DNA of 64,000 nucleotides from Desulfovibrio sp. X2 (GTDB lineage Bacteria > Desulfobacterota > Desulfovibrionia > Desulfovibrionales > Desulfovibrionaceae): positions 22,610-86,609 of the forward strand of contig NZ_ATHV01000021.1 in NCBI RefSeq assembly GCF_000422205.1, read 5' to 3'. Positions 30,267-38,708 of this stretch are shown piece after piece; the stretch's first letter is position 1; every line of letters begins with the position of its first letter. The notes below the pieces were generated by a model. It saw nothing but the letters and a program-made list of their open reading frames with translations. It was not told the DNA's origin and did not search any database. The position numbers were made by a program, and so were the translations under genes.

Positions 30267-31376
30267 ATGGCTTCCAAGCGCGACTACTACGAGGTGCTCG
30301 GGGTTACCCGGGAGTCCTCCGAGGAAGAGATCAAGCGGGCTTACCGCAAGCTGGCCTTCGAGTTCCATCCGGACAGAAACCCGGACAACGCGGAGGCCGA
30401 GGCCAAGTTCAAGGAGGCCGCAGAGGCCTATGAGGTCCTGCGCGACCAGCAGAAGCGCGCGCAGTACGACCGCTTCGGCCACCAGGGCGGCGACTTCGGC
30501 GCGGGCTTCTCCTCCAGCGAAGACATCTTCAGCACCTTCTCCGACATCTTCGGCGAGTTCTTCGGCTTTTCCGCCCGCGGCGGCGGACCGCGTCCCACGG
30601 CAGGAGCCGACCTGCGCTACAACCTGAAGCTGTCGTTCCACGACGCGGCCAAGGGCAGCGAGGTCACGCTTAAGATTCCGCGCAAGGCCAAGTGCCCCGA
30701 CTGCGGCGGCAGCGGCGCCAAGCCCGGAACCTCGCCCGAGACCTGCCCCCAGTGCCGGGGCACCGGACAGGTGCAGCAGTCCCAGGGCTTCTTCCGCATC
30801 GCCATGCCCTGCCCCCGCTGCAAGGGTGAGGGCACCATCATCCACGATCCCTGCACCCGCTGCATGGGCCAGGGCACCGTGCAGGAAGTGCGCGAACTGC
30901 AGGTGCGCATTCCGGCCGGCGTGGACACGGGCAGCCGTCTGAGGCTGCGCGGCGAGGGCGAGCCCGGCATGTACGGCGGTCCCTCGGGCGACCTCTACGT
31001 GGTCATGTATGTGGACGAGGACAAGACCTTCAGCCGCCAGGGCCAGGATCTGGTGGTCAAGGTCGAGATCTCCGTCATCCAGGCCATTCTGGGCGACCGC
31101 ATCGAGGTGCCCACGCTGGACGGTTCCGTGCCCATGGGCATCCCCAAGGGGACCCAGAGCGGCGAGGTCTTCCAACTCAGGGGCCTTGGCCTTCCCCACG
31201 TCTCCGGCGGAGCGTCCGGCGATCTCCTGGTCGAGGTCGCGGTGCGCATTCCCAAGAAGATCAACAAGAAGCAGGAGGAACTCCTGCGCGAGTTCGAGCG
31301 GGCCGAGGAAGAGAAACCCATGGCCAAGGTCAAGAAGTTCCTCGACAAGGCCGCCAAAAAGGTGTCCGGGGAGTAG
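30267..31376 (+). CDS. dnaJ: Chaperone DnaJ
   Basis: J-domain co-chaperone that delivers unfolded proteins to DnaK. The J domain is at residues 5-70 with the HPD triad in [12 protein letters not shown] Gly/Phe-rich linker with [14 protein letters not shown] follows. Four zinc-binding CxxCxGxG-type repeats are present ([32 protein letters not shown]), and the C-terminal beta domains follow. 369 aa is normal. rpoZ precedes and moaC follows. No CIRCE element or dnaK is seen nearby. Confidence 0.96.
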   Translation: MASKRDYYEVLGVTRESSEEEIKRAYRKLAFEFHPDRNPDNAEAEAKFKEAAEAYEVLRDQQKRAQYDRFGHQGGDFGAGFSSSEDIFSTFSDIFGEFFGFSARGGGPRPTAGADLRYNLKLSFHDAAKGSEVTLKIPRKAKCPDCGGSGAKPGTSPETCPQCRGTGQVQQSQGFFRIAMPCPRCKGEGTIIHDPCTRCMGQGTVQEVRELQVRIPAGVDTGSRLRLRGEGEPGMYGGPSGDLYVVMYVDEDKTFSRQGQDLVVKVEISVIQAILGDRIEVPTLDGSVPMGIPKGTQSGEVFQLRGLGLPHVSGGASGDLLVEVAVRIPKKINKKQEELLREFERAEEEKPMAKVKKFLDKAAKKVSGE

Positions 31377-31382
31377 CTGCCG

Positions 31383-31880
31383 ATGTCCGCATCCGAGACT
31401 TCCGAGGCGCTCAGCCACATCGACGACAAGGGCGAGGCCCGCATGGTGGACGTCGGGGGCAAGGACGACACCCGGCGCGTGGCCCGCGCCGGGGCGGCCG
31501 TGCACCTCTCGCCGCGCACCATGGGCATGCTTCTCGAGAAGGCCCTGCCCAAAGGCGACGCCCTGGCCACGGCCAAGATCGCGGGCATCATGGCCGCCAA
31601 GCAGACGGCCGGGCTCATCCCCCTGTGCCATCCGCTGGCGCTCTCCTTCGTGGACGTGCTCTTCGACGTGGACGAGGCCGAGAACGTCATCCGCATAACC
31701 GCGGAGGCGCGCACGACAGGCCCCACCGGCGTCGAGATGGAGGCCCTTGTGGCCGCCTCCACGGCCGCGCTGACGCTCTACGACATGTGCAAGGCCGTGC
31801 AGAAGGACATCGTCATCGACGGCGTGCGCCTGCTCTTCAAGTCCGGCGGCAAGAGCGGCACCTTCGAACGCAAGGAATGA
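31383..31880 (+). CDS. moaC: Cyclic pyranopterin monophosphate synthase MoaC
   Basis: Second step of molybdenum cofactor synthesis: converts 3',8-cH2GTP to cyclic pyranopterin monophosphate. Conserved segments are [34 protein letters not shown] with the active-site His, [20 protein letters not shown] cited to 20 residues, and the C-terminal KSGGKSGTF. 165 aa fits. GGGGAG precedes the ATG, 6 bases after dnaJ. No other moa gene is present here. Confidence 0.95.
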   Translation: MSASETSEALSHIDDKGEARMVDVGGKDDTRRVARAGAAVHLSPRTMGMLLEKALPKGDALATAKIAGIMAAKQTAGLIPLCHPLALSFVDVLFDVDEAENVIRITAEARTTGPTGVEMEALVAASTAALTLYDMCKAVQKDIVIDGVRLLFKSGGKSGTFERKE

Positions 31881-31885
31881 AGCGA

Positions 31886-31944
31886 ACGAGGTCCGCGGAC
31901 CTCGTCGTCGGAAAATAGAAGGGGCGCATCAGCGCCCCTTTTTT
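31886..31944 (+). terminator. Palindrome and terminator after moaC
   Basis: A 20-bp perfect palindrome (31886-31905) lies 5 bases after moaC. It is followed by a classic terminator: GGGGCGC (31921-31927), ATCA loop, GCGCCCC (31932-31938) and six Ts (31939-31944). Confidence 0.9.
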
Positions 31945-32004
31945 CGTGCATCCTCGGCCGGAGTCCTTCCGTCGTCCGGGGAATCTTCTTCCTGTTCGCC
32001 CTTC

Positions 32005-32616
32005 CTATTCGTCCGAATCCGCGTAGGGCTCGTCCGCCGGGAGGCCGCTCCTCTCGCGCGGCTCGGCGGGCCGCTGCGAAGGTTTCAGACCCAGGCGCGC
32101 CTCGAGCTGCTGCACGCGCCAGCAGACGCGTTCGAGGTCGTTGGCGCAGAAATCCTTGTGGGTCAGGAGCAGGGTGCGGATGCCCTGTGAGCGCAGCTCC
32201 TCAACCAGGGGGATGTAGTCGCGGTCGCCGGCCACGAGGCAGAGGAAACGGGGCTTGAGCCGCAGGCAGAAGGAGAGGCTCGCGACCACGAGGCGCTGGT
32301 CGTCGCTCTGCTTGTAGCCCTGGTCCATGCGGTGCGCCGGGCTCGGGATGACCGTGGCCCCGGCCAATTCCAGGGCGTAGCGGCGCTTGGCGAAGAGGTT
32401 CTGTTTCTCGCCCACTTGGCGGTCGTCGAGGCTGTCCGGAACCTCGCGGATGAGGGTCATGAAGGTCTCGAGGACGTCGAAACCCTGCTCCTCAACGTCC
32501 TTGCGCACGTCGGCGGGGGAGATGTGAGGCAGCCAGAACTGGCGGGCGACGCTGGTCAGGAAGGCGCCGTCGATGGACAGCAGGGTGGAATCGTCTGTGC
32601 AGAGGGAAAGGGGCAT
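32005..32616 (-). CDS. NYN-domain (PIN-like) nuclease
   Basis: 203-aa protein of the NYN/LabA-like fold, predicted RNA-processing nucleases. Acidic metal-binding positions are recognisable: LLSIDGAFL near residue 16, KQSDDQRLVVASL in the middle, and CLVAGDRDYIPLVEELRSQG near 130. The usual Asn after the first Asp (D-x-x-N) is not present here. The C-terminal 30 residues are polar and probably disordered. AAGGA precedes the ATG. It follows hisF by 51 bases and may share its transcript. Target RNA unknown. Confidence 0.83.
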   Translation of the reverse strand: MPLSLCTDDSTLLSIDGAFLTSVARQFWLPHISPADVRKDVEEQGFDVLETFMTLIREVPDSLDDRQVGEKQNLFAKRRYALELAGATVIPSPAHRMDQGYKQSDDQRLVVASLSFCLRLKPRFLCLVAGDRDYIPLVEELRSQGIRTLLLTHKDFCANDLERVCWRVQQLEARLGLKPSQRPAEPRERSGLPADEPYADSDE

Positions 32617-32667
32617 GGTGTCCTTGTTGCCGGGCGCGGAGAGCCGCGCCCGGCAGGGATGTTTCGC

Positions 32668-33447
32668 TTACCAGACCGAGCGGACCTTGACGCCTCGCTC
32701 GCTCATGTATTGCTTGATTTCCGGGATGCTGTACTCGCCGTAGTGGACGATGGAGGCGATGAGGGCCGCCGTGGCCTTGCCCTCGGTCACCGCGTCGACC
32801 ATGTGCTGTGGGTTGCCCGCGCCGCCCGAGGCGATGACCGGAATCGACACGGCCTCGGCGATCATGCGCGTGAGCGTCAGCTCGTAGCCGTCCTTGGTTC
32901 CGTCCGCGTCGATGGAGTTGACGCAGAGCTCGCCCGCGCCAAGCGACTCGCAGGTGCGGGCCCATTCCACGGCGTCGAGCCCCATGCGCTTGCGGCCGCC
33001 GTGGATGACGATCTCGTAGCCCGACGGGATCTCCTCGGAGACGCCGACCTTGAGCACGTCCATGCCCACGACCACGCACTGCGCGCCGAACTGGGCCGCT
33101 CCCTGGCTGATGATGTCCGGAGTCTTGACCGCGGCGGAGTTCACCGAGACCTTTTCCGCGCCCGCCAGCAACACGGCGCGCATGTCTTCCAGGGTGCGGA
33201 TGCCGCCGCCCACGGAGAAGGGGATGAAGATCTCGGAGGCCACCCGCTCGACCACGTCCAGGAAGATGCCGCGGCCTTCGTGCGAGGCCGTGATGTCGTA
33301 GAAGACGATCTCGTCCGCGCCCTGCTCGTAGTAGTGGCGGGCACTCTCCACGGGATCGCCGATGTCCACGTTGCCCTCGAACTTGATGCCCTTGGTCAGC
33401 CTGCCGTCACGGACGTCCAGGCAGGGGATGACTCGCTTACTGAGCAC
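32668..33447 (-). CDS. hisF: Imidazole glycerol phosphate synthase, cyclase subunit
   Basis: Closes the imidazole ring of histidine using ammonia from HisH. TIM barrel of 259 aa with the catalytic Asp residues in IPCLDVRDG (residue 11) and [10 protein letters not shown], the phosphate-binding FSVGGGIRT and VIASGGAGN loops, and [13 protein letters not shown]. The start is a GTG at 33447, directly after AAGGAGGAG. The first 11 bases overlap the hisH stop. The loop [18 protein letters not shown] is longer than in some HisF proteins. Confidence 0.95.
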   Translation of the reverse strand: MLSKRVIPCLDVRDGRLTKGIKFEGNVDIGDPVESARHYYEQGADEIVFYDITASHEGRGIFLDVVERVASEIFIPFSVGGGIRTLEDMRAVLLAGAEKVSVNSAAVKTPDIISQGAAQFGAQCVVVGMDVLKVGVSEEIPSGYEIVIHGGRKRMGLDAVEWARTCESLGAGELCVNSIDADGTKDGYELTLTRMIAEAVSIPVIASGGAGNPQHMVDAVTEGKATAALIASIVHYGEYSIPEIKQYMSERGVKVRSVW

Positions 33448-34078
33448 GGCGCTCCTCCTTGCAGTAGTCGGCGAAGTTCGCAAGCAGCCGAAGTCCCGGG
33501 CGTCCGCTCTTCTCGGCGTGGAACTGCACGGCCCACAGGCCGTCACGGCCGTGCACCGAGCAGAAGCTGGTGCCGTAGTCCGTGGTGGCGATGACGAATT
33601 CGTCCTTGGGCACCGGATAGTAGGAGTGCACGAAATAGAACTCAGCCTCCGGATCGATGCCCCGGAGCAGCGGGCTCTCCTTGACCCTTGAGAGCTTGTT
33701 CCAGCCCATGTGCGGCACCTTGATGGGCTGGCCGTCCTCGTCGTTCCAGGCGGCATTGAACATGGCGCACTGTCCGGGGACGATGCCCAGCGTGGTGGTG
33801 TCGTTCTCGGCGGAGTAGTCGAGCAGGATCTGGCAGCCGACGCAAATGCCGAGCAGCGGCTTTCCTTTCTGGACCTGGACCTTCAGCACCGCGTCCAGGC
33901 CGGTCGTGGTCAGCTCCCGCATGGCCTGCCCCGCGGCGCCCACGCCGGGGAAGACGATGCCGCTTGCGGCCTCGATCGCGGCGGGGTCGGCGGAGATGGT
34001 GTTCGTGATGCCCAGATAGGAGAGGGCGCGGCTGACCGAGGTCTGGTTGCCGGCCTTGTAGTCGAGGATAACGAGCAT
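33437..34078 (-). CDS. hisH: Imidazole glycerol phosphate synthase, glutaminase subunit
   Basis: Glutamine amidotransferase partner of HisF. The Cys nucleophile is in [13 protein letters not shown] near residue 78, and the His/Glu pair in [14 protein letters not shown]. The P of the usual HPEKS is Ala here. [15 protein letters not shown] at the start matches the Desulfovibrio style. 213 aa is normal. GGAGG precedes the ATG. No other his gene is in the window, so histidine genes are scattered. Confidence 0.94.
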   Translation of the reverse strand: MLVILDYKAGNQTSVSRALSYLGITNTISADPAAIEAASGIVFPGVGAAGQAMRELTTTGLDAVLKVQVQKGKPLLGICVGCQILLDYSAENDTTTLGIVPGQCAMFNAAWNDEDGQPIKVPHMGWNKLSRVKESPLLRGIDPEAEFYFVHSYYPVPKDEFVIATTDYGTSFCSVHGRDGLWAVQFHAEKSGRPGLRLLANFADYCKEERRAQ

Positions 34079-34091
34079 GGTCGTCCTCCAA

Positions 34092-34124
34092 TGACGTCTC
34101 CTGGCGGTGACGTCTCCTGACGGT
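34092..34124. repeat. Tandem 16-bp duplication in the hisH leader
   Basis: Two adjacent copies of a 16-bp unit beginning TGACGTCTCCTG (34092-34107 and 34108-34123) differ at one base. On the - strand each copy contains AGGAG, so the hisH leader holds two extra Shine-Dalgarno-like sites upstream of the real GGAGG. A GC-rich 8-bp stem without a T-run lies further upstream at 34163-34185. Confidence 0.6.
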
Positions 34125-34229
34125 TCGTCGATTGATCGCCCGGCGAGGACCGGGCCCGGGCGCCCCGGCCGTCGTGAGGCCGGGGATCGCGTGGTGTCCT
34201 TGTTCCAGACTGTTCGTGCAGGTCGTGGT

Positions 34230-35018
34230 CTAGTTCGCGCCGCTCCCGGCGGCGTGGCTGGCTTCGACGGTCTTGAGCACTTCCTCGTACTTCTCGAGCG
34301 GCCAGGCGCCGCGGATCGAGACGCCGCCGAGGACGAAGGAGGGCGTGCCCCTGAAGCCGAACTTCTGGGCTTCGGCGGCGTCCGCCTCGATCTCGTCGGC
34401 GATCTTCTGATCCTTCACGTCCTTGGCCAGACGCGCCATGTCCAGATGCAGTCCGGCGAGGATGTCGTCCAGGGTCTTCTGGGGCGCGTGCTCCAGTTCT
34501 TCCTGGCGGGCGAAGACCTGGTCGTGGAATTCCCAGGCCTTGGCGGGGTCCTGCATGCCGATGGCCTCGAAGGTCTTGGCCAGGGTCATGGAGAGCGAGG
34601 TGCGCGGGAAGTGCTTGAACTGGAAGCGGACCTCGGGGTGCTTCTTGACGAGCTCGCTGATGGTCTTCGCCGCCCGGGCGCAATAGGGGCAGAGGAAATC
34701 GGAGTAGCCGACCATGAGGTAGGGCGCGGACGGGTTGCCGAGCACGGGACGGCTCGGATCGTAGGTCGGCTGGAGCGGATTCTTGATCTCGGAGTCGAGG
34801 CGCTTCTGCTCCTCGGCAGCCTGCTTGGCGGCAACGCCCTGTTCCACGATCTCGTAGACCGCGATCTTGTTCTCGCGCAGGACGTCGAGGAGGATGTCGG
34901 GGTGCTCGTGCAGGATGGTGCGCATTTCCTCGCGCAGGGCTTTGTCGTCGCGTTTGTCGGCGCCGGCGCAGGCGGTGATGGTCAGGAGGCTGGCAAGAAG
35001 CAGGACGATGGTGCGCAT
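34230..35018 (-). CDS. DsbA-family thiol-disulfide oxidoreductase, lipoprotein
   Basis: Periplasmic oxidoreductase of about 262 aa. The N-terminus has a lipoprotein signal ([11 protein letters not shown], lipidated Cys at residue 17). The thioredoxin fold begins at about residue 90 ([20 protein letters not shown]) with the active site CPYC and the cis-Pro loop [13 protein letters not shown] long helical region precedes the fold, as in the DsbA/BdbD-like Com1 group. DsbA-type role in disulfide formation or isomerisation is inferred. It is followed on the same strand by hisH but probably not linked to it functionally. Confidence 0.88.
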   Translation of the reverse strand: MRTIVLLLASLLTITACAGADKRDDKALREEMRTILHEHPDILLDVLRENKIAVYEIVEQGVAAKQAAEEQKRLDSEIKNPLQPTYDPSRPVLGNPSAPYLMVGYSDFLCPYCARAAKTISELVKKHPEVRFQFKHFPRTSLSMTLAKTFEAIGMQDPAKAWEFHDQVFARQEELEHAPQKTLDDILAGLHLDMARLAKDVKDQKIADEIEADAAEAQKFGFRGTPSFVLGGVSIRGAWPLEKYEEVLKTVEASHAAGSGAN

Positions 35019-35203
35019 GGTCTTTCGTACTCCGTGTGGCTGGACCAAAAAAGCTTTCTTGCAGAATTCGCCCTGCTTGGCAAGACACGCCCCGGACGAC
35101 GGGTGTTCGTGCTCGGTGCGCGGCACTTGGAAAGTCGTGCGCCCTGGGCTATGCTTGCGCCTCGCGGCGGCCGTCCGCCGCAATTCAGCACCGAGGAGCA
35201 TGC

Positions 35204-36187
35204 ATGTACGTCGTTACCGGAGGAGCCGGATTCATCGGCAGCGCCTTCATCTGGAAGCTCAACCAGATGGGCATCGACAGGATTCTGGTCGTGGACGAGC
35301 TGGGGCATGACGAGAAATGGAAGAACCTCGTGGGCCTGCGCTACGAGGAATATCTCCACAAGGACGCGTTCCTCGAGACCGTGTCCGCCGGACGGGATCC
35401 CTGGGGCATCCGCGCCCTGGTGCACATGGGCGCGTGTTCATCGACCACGGAGAGCGACGCCGACTTCCTGATGCGCAACAACCTGCGCTATACGCAGATA
35501 CTGGCCGGATTCTGCGCCGAGAAGCGGGTGCGCATGGTCAATGCGTCGAGTGCCGCGACCTACGGGGACGGCAATCTCGGCTTCTCGGACGATCTCGAGA
35601 CCATGAAGCGGCTTCGGCCCCTCAACATGTACGGCTACTCCAAGCAGCTCTTCGACCTCTGGGCGCATCGCCACGGCCTGCTCGACCGCCTGGCCAGCCT
35701 CAAGTTCTTCAACGTCTATGGCCCCAACGAGTACCACAAGGCCGACATGATGAGCGTCATCTGCAAGGCCCATCGCCAGATCGGCGAGACCGGCAGGCTC
35801 AGGCTCTTCAAGTCCTATCATCCCGACTACGGACACGGCGAGTCCAAGCGGGACTTCATCTACGTCAAGGACTGCCTCGAGGTCATGTGGTGGCTGCTCG
35901 AGAACCCGCGCGTCAACGGCGTGTTCAACGTCGGCACGGGGCGGGCGCGCAGCTGGAACGACCTGGCCGCCGCGGTCTTCGGGGCCATGGGCAAGCCGGT
36001 CGAGGTCGAGTACATCGAGATGCCCGAGGCCATCCGCGGCAAGTACCAGTACTTCACCGAGGCGCCCATGGGGAAGCTGCGCACGGCGGGCTTCGACCGC
36101 GAGTTCACGAGCCTCGAGGACGGAGCGGCCGACTACGTGCGCAACTATCTGGCCCAGGACGATCCCTATCTCGACGCGCTCGGGTAG
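35204..36187 (+). CDS. hldD: ADP-L-glycero-D-manno-heptose 6-epimerase
   Basis: Final step of ADP-heptose synthesis for LPS core. Short-chain dehydrogenase with the NAD(P)-binding VVTGGAGFIGSAFIWKL at the N-terminus, HMGACSSTTE, the active-site NMYGYSKQLFD (Tyr and Lys of YxxxK) and NVYGPNEYHK. 327 aa. GAGGAG lies 5 bases before the ATG at 35204. The gene stands alone between two leftward genes and ends in a strong hairpin. It completes the pathway that includes gmhB. Confidence 0.95.
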   Translation: MYVVTGGAGFIGSAFIWKLNQMGIDRILVVDELGHDEKWKNLVGLRYEEYLHKDAFLETVSAGRDPWGIRALVHMGACSSTTESDADFLMRNNLRYTQILAGFCAEKRVRMVNASSAATYGDGNLGFSDDLETMKRLRPLNMYGYSKQLFDLWAHRHGLLDRLASLKFFNVYGPNEYHKADMMSVICKAHRQIGETGRLRLFKSYHPDYGHGESKRDFIYVKDCLEVMWWLLENPRVNGVFNVGTGRARSWNDLAAAVFGAMGKPVEVEYIEMPEAIRGKYQYFTEAPMGKLRTAGFDREFTSLEDGAADYVRNYLAQDDPYLDALG

Positions 36188-36211
36188 GATCAGCTGAAAG
36201 GACAGGCAGGA

Positions 36212-36252
36212 CGGCGCCCGTTCCCCGACCGGGGAGCGGGCGCCGCTGTTTT
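36212..36252. terminator. Terminator between hldD and a convergent gene
   Basis: Nearly perfect 15-bp stem (CGGCGCCCG at 36212-36220 plus TCCCC, complement to 36245) with a GACC loop and one T-G pair, followed by CTGTTTT. It probably serves hldD and may act on the leftward gene as well. Confidence 0.85.
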
Positions 36253-36261
36253 CCGGGACGG

Positions 36262-36687
36262 CTACTGCAGGCCGGGGGCGTCCTGGCGCAGGAGCGCGGA
36301 TTTTTCCATGAGCTCGAGGATGAGCACGACCAGGGCCATGTCTTCCTTGTTCTCCGGCCCCGTCTCCTCGAAGAGGAAGCTCTTGAAGTCGCGCACCACG
36401 TCGCCGAGCAGCGCCGCCCGGTCCTTGCCCGTGGTGTTGGCGCAGATGTCGAGTATCTGCAGAAGGTAGTGTTTCCACTCCTCGAAGTAGTGCAGGTGGT
36501 AGCCCAGGAGCTCCCGGATCGTGAGGATGCCGAAGATCACCCCGCCGAACGAGCTGAAGTCCTTTCGCCAGATCGCCTGCTTCGAGACATGCGGCCGTGT
36601 GGTCGGCTCGTCCTCGACCATCGGCAATGCGAACGACGGGCGCTGCTTTTTTCTTCTGTAGTCCAGAAGGGATGTTACGATAGCCAT
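36262..36687 (-). CDS. Conserved hypothetical protein
   Basis: 141 aa from the ATG at 36687, chosen because GGAGGGC lies 3-9 bases upstream and the protein starts there with MAIVTSLLDYRRKKQRPSF. It is soluble, mostly helical, with a hydrophobic helix at GGVIFGILTIRELLGYHLHY and an acidic C-terminal helix with MALVVLILELME. No domain was recognised. It is followed by the hldD terminator and preceded by mutL on the same strand, 150 bases away. Function unknown. Confidence 0.65.
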   Translation of the reverse strand: MAIVTSLLDYRRKKQRPSFALPMVEDEPTTRPHVSKQAIWRKDFSSFGGVIFGILTIRELLGYHLHYFEEWKHYLLQILDICANTTGKDRAALLGDVVRDFKSFLFEETGPENKEDMALVVLILELMEKSALLRQDAPGLQ

Positions 36688-36836
36688 GTTGCCCTCCGAT
36701 GGCGTTTCCACGCGGCGCTTCCTGCGCTGCGTCGGACTGCGCCGCCTATGCGACGCCTCTGGGACACCATCGGACTTTTCCGGGAAAACTTTATGCCCGG
36801 AGGAGGGATGAGAGGGAAGTTCCTCGGCAGGCGGGA

Positions 36837-38693
36837 TCAGCGCCGCTTGAAGAGGCGCTCGAGTTCCCCGGCGCCCAGGCGCACCAGGGCAGGACGGCCG
36901 TGCGGGCAGTAATAGCGGTCCGGAACGGCCCGCCAGGCCTCGATGAGGCGCAGGGCCTCGTCCTGGGCCAGGGGCTGTCCCGCCTTGAGGGCGGTCTTGC
37001 AGGACATGAGCACCCACAGGTCCTCGAGCGAGGTCGCCTGTCCGTCGAGGGCGGCCTCGATGTAGTCGCGGGCCGCGCCCGCGGTCAGCGAGGACGGCGT
37101 GGACGTGATGCGCACGAGACCGTGCGAAGGGCGCTCGAGCCCGAAGCCGAGAGCCGCGAGTTCGTCCCCGAGCTCAGCGAGCTTTTCCGCCTGGGCCTCG
37201 TGCAGGTGCATTTCAACGGGCAGGGCCAGGGGCATGGACTGGCCCGAGCGGCCGCGCCGGTGCATGGCGGCGTAGAGGATGCGTTCGTGCGCCGCGTGCT
37301 GGTCGAGGATGCCGAGCGTGCCGTCCGGCAGACCGAGCAGCAGGTAGGTGTCCGCTATCTGTCCCAGGTAGCGCATGTCGCCGATGGAGGGCGGCCGGGC
37401 CTCCTGCGTCGCGGCAGAAGGTTCCCGTCCGGCGTCGGAAAACGGCCGGGAAGGTGCCTCGGCCGAGGGCTCTTCCGCGACCTGGCGCGTGTATTCCCGA
37501 TAGGCGGGGAATTTCGGTTGCGGGAAGAAGGTGTCGTCTTCCGCCTGGGAATCGCCGTAGGCGCGGGAGGAACGCGGCTGCACCAGGCCGAGTTGCGCGG
37601 GCGTGGGCGCGGGACGCCAGCGCGGCGGCGGGGCCGCTGCCGTGCCCGCCTCGCCCGGGGCGCGCCCGGCATCGGCATAGAGCGCGGGGCCGGTGGCCTC
37701 CAGGGCATCCTGCAGGGTCTGGCGGACGAGAAGGAAGACGGACTGCTCCTCGCGGAAGCGTACCTCCATCTTGGCCGGGTGCACGTTGACGTCGACCTCC
37801 TCGGGCGGCAGCTCGAGAAAGGCCACGACCTGGGGGTACTCGCGCGCCAGGAGGCGTCCCTTGTAGGCTTCGCGGGCAGCGCTGGACAGCACGCGGTCCT
37901 GGACCGCGCGGCCGTTGACGAAGAAGAGCATCCGGTCCGCCCGGCCCTGGGCCTTCTGCGGGCTGCCGGCCAGACCGTGGATGCGCCTGCCGTCGCGGGC
38001 CCGGTCGAAGGGCAGAAGTCCCTCGCAGATCGCGGGCGGCCAGAACGCGGCGAGACGGCTCGACAGCGGCTGGTCGGGCGGAAAACGGAAGAGCGTCCTG
38101 CCTTCGGCCTTGAAGACGAAGCCCACGTCCAGGCGGGAGAGAGCCATGCGCGAGACCGCGTCCTGGCAGCGCTTGGCCTCAGTGCCCAGGCTTTTCAGGA
38201 ACTTGAGCCTGGCCGGGACGTTGGCGAACAGGTCGCGGACCTCGATGATCGTGCCCGAGGCCAGGGCCGCCGGTTCCACCTCGCCGAGGCGGCCGTGTTC
38301 CGCCGCGATGGCTGCGGCCTCGTGCCGCTCGGCGCGCGAGACGAGGCGCAGGCGGGAGACCGAGCCCACGCTGGCCAGGGCCTCGCCCCGAAATCCGAAG
38401 CTGGCGACGTTCAGCAGGTCGTGAAATGTGGCGATCTTGCTCGTGGCATGGCGCGTCAGGGCCAGGGGCAGCTCGTCGGCCGCGATACCCGAGCCGTTGT
38501 CCGTGATGCGTATGAGTCCCTGCCCGCCGCGTTCGATCTCCACGGAAATTCGCGTGGCCCCGGCGTCGAGGGCGTTCTCCACGAGCTCCTTGACCACGCT
38601 GGCGGGCCGCTCGACCACTTCGCCCGCGGCGATCTGGTCGGTCAGTTCCGAAGAGAGCAGCTGGATGGAGCGGGGGATGGGGAGCTGGTCCAT
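36837..38693 (-). CDS. mutL: DNA mismatch repair protein MutL
   Basis: GHKL ATPase that links MutS to downstream repair. The N-terminal ATPase motifs are LTDQIAAGEVVERPASVVKE, NALDAGAT, ITDNGSGI and FGFRGEALASVG. The C-terminal dimerisation/endonuclease domain has DQHAAHERILYAAMH, SCKTALKAG and CPHGRP. The consensus DQHA(x)2E(x)4E ends in Ala instead of the last Glu. 618 aa. The linker (about 350-430) is Pro/Ala-rich. The ATG at 38693 has no clear Shine-Dalgarno and lies 15 bases after lptD. Confidence 0.94.
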   Translation of the reverse strand: MDQLPIPRSIQLLSSELTDQIAAGEVVERPASVVKELVENALDAGATRISVEIERGGQGLIRITDNGSGIAADELPLALTRHATSKIATFHDLLNVASFGFRGEALASVGSVSRLRLVSRAERHEAAAIAAEHGRLGEVEPAALASGTIIEVRDLFANVPARLKFLKSLGTEAKRCQDAVSRMALSRLDVGFVFKAEGRTLFRFPPDQPLSSRLAAFWPPAICEGLLPFDRARDGRRIHGLAGSPQKAQGRADRMLFFVNGRAVQDRVLSSAAREAYKGRLLAREYPQVVAFLELPPEEVDVNVHPAKMEVRFREEQSVFLLVRQTLQDALEATGPALYADAGRAPGEAGTAAAPPPRWRPAPTPAQLGLVQPRSSRAYGDSQAEDDTFFPQPKFPAYREYTRQVAEEPSAEAPSRPFSDAGREPSAATQEARPPSIGDMRYLGQIADTYLLLGLPDGTLGILDQHAAHERILYAAMHRRGRSGQSMPLALPVEMHLHEAQAEKLAELGDELAALGFGLERPSHGLVRITSTPSSLTAGAARDYIEAALDGQATSLEDLWVLMSCKTALKAGQPLAQDEALRLIEAWRAVPDRYYCPHGRPALVRLGAGELERLFKRR

Positions 38694-38708
38694 GGCGAGG
38701 CTATGTCG

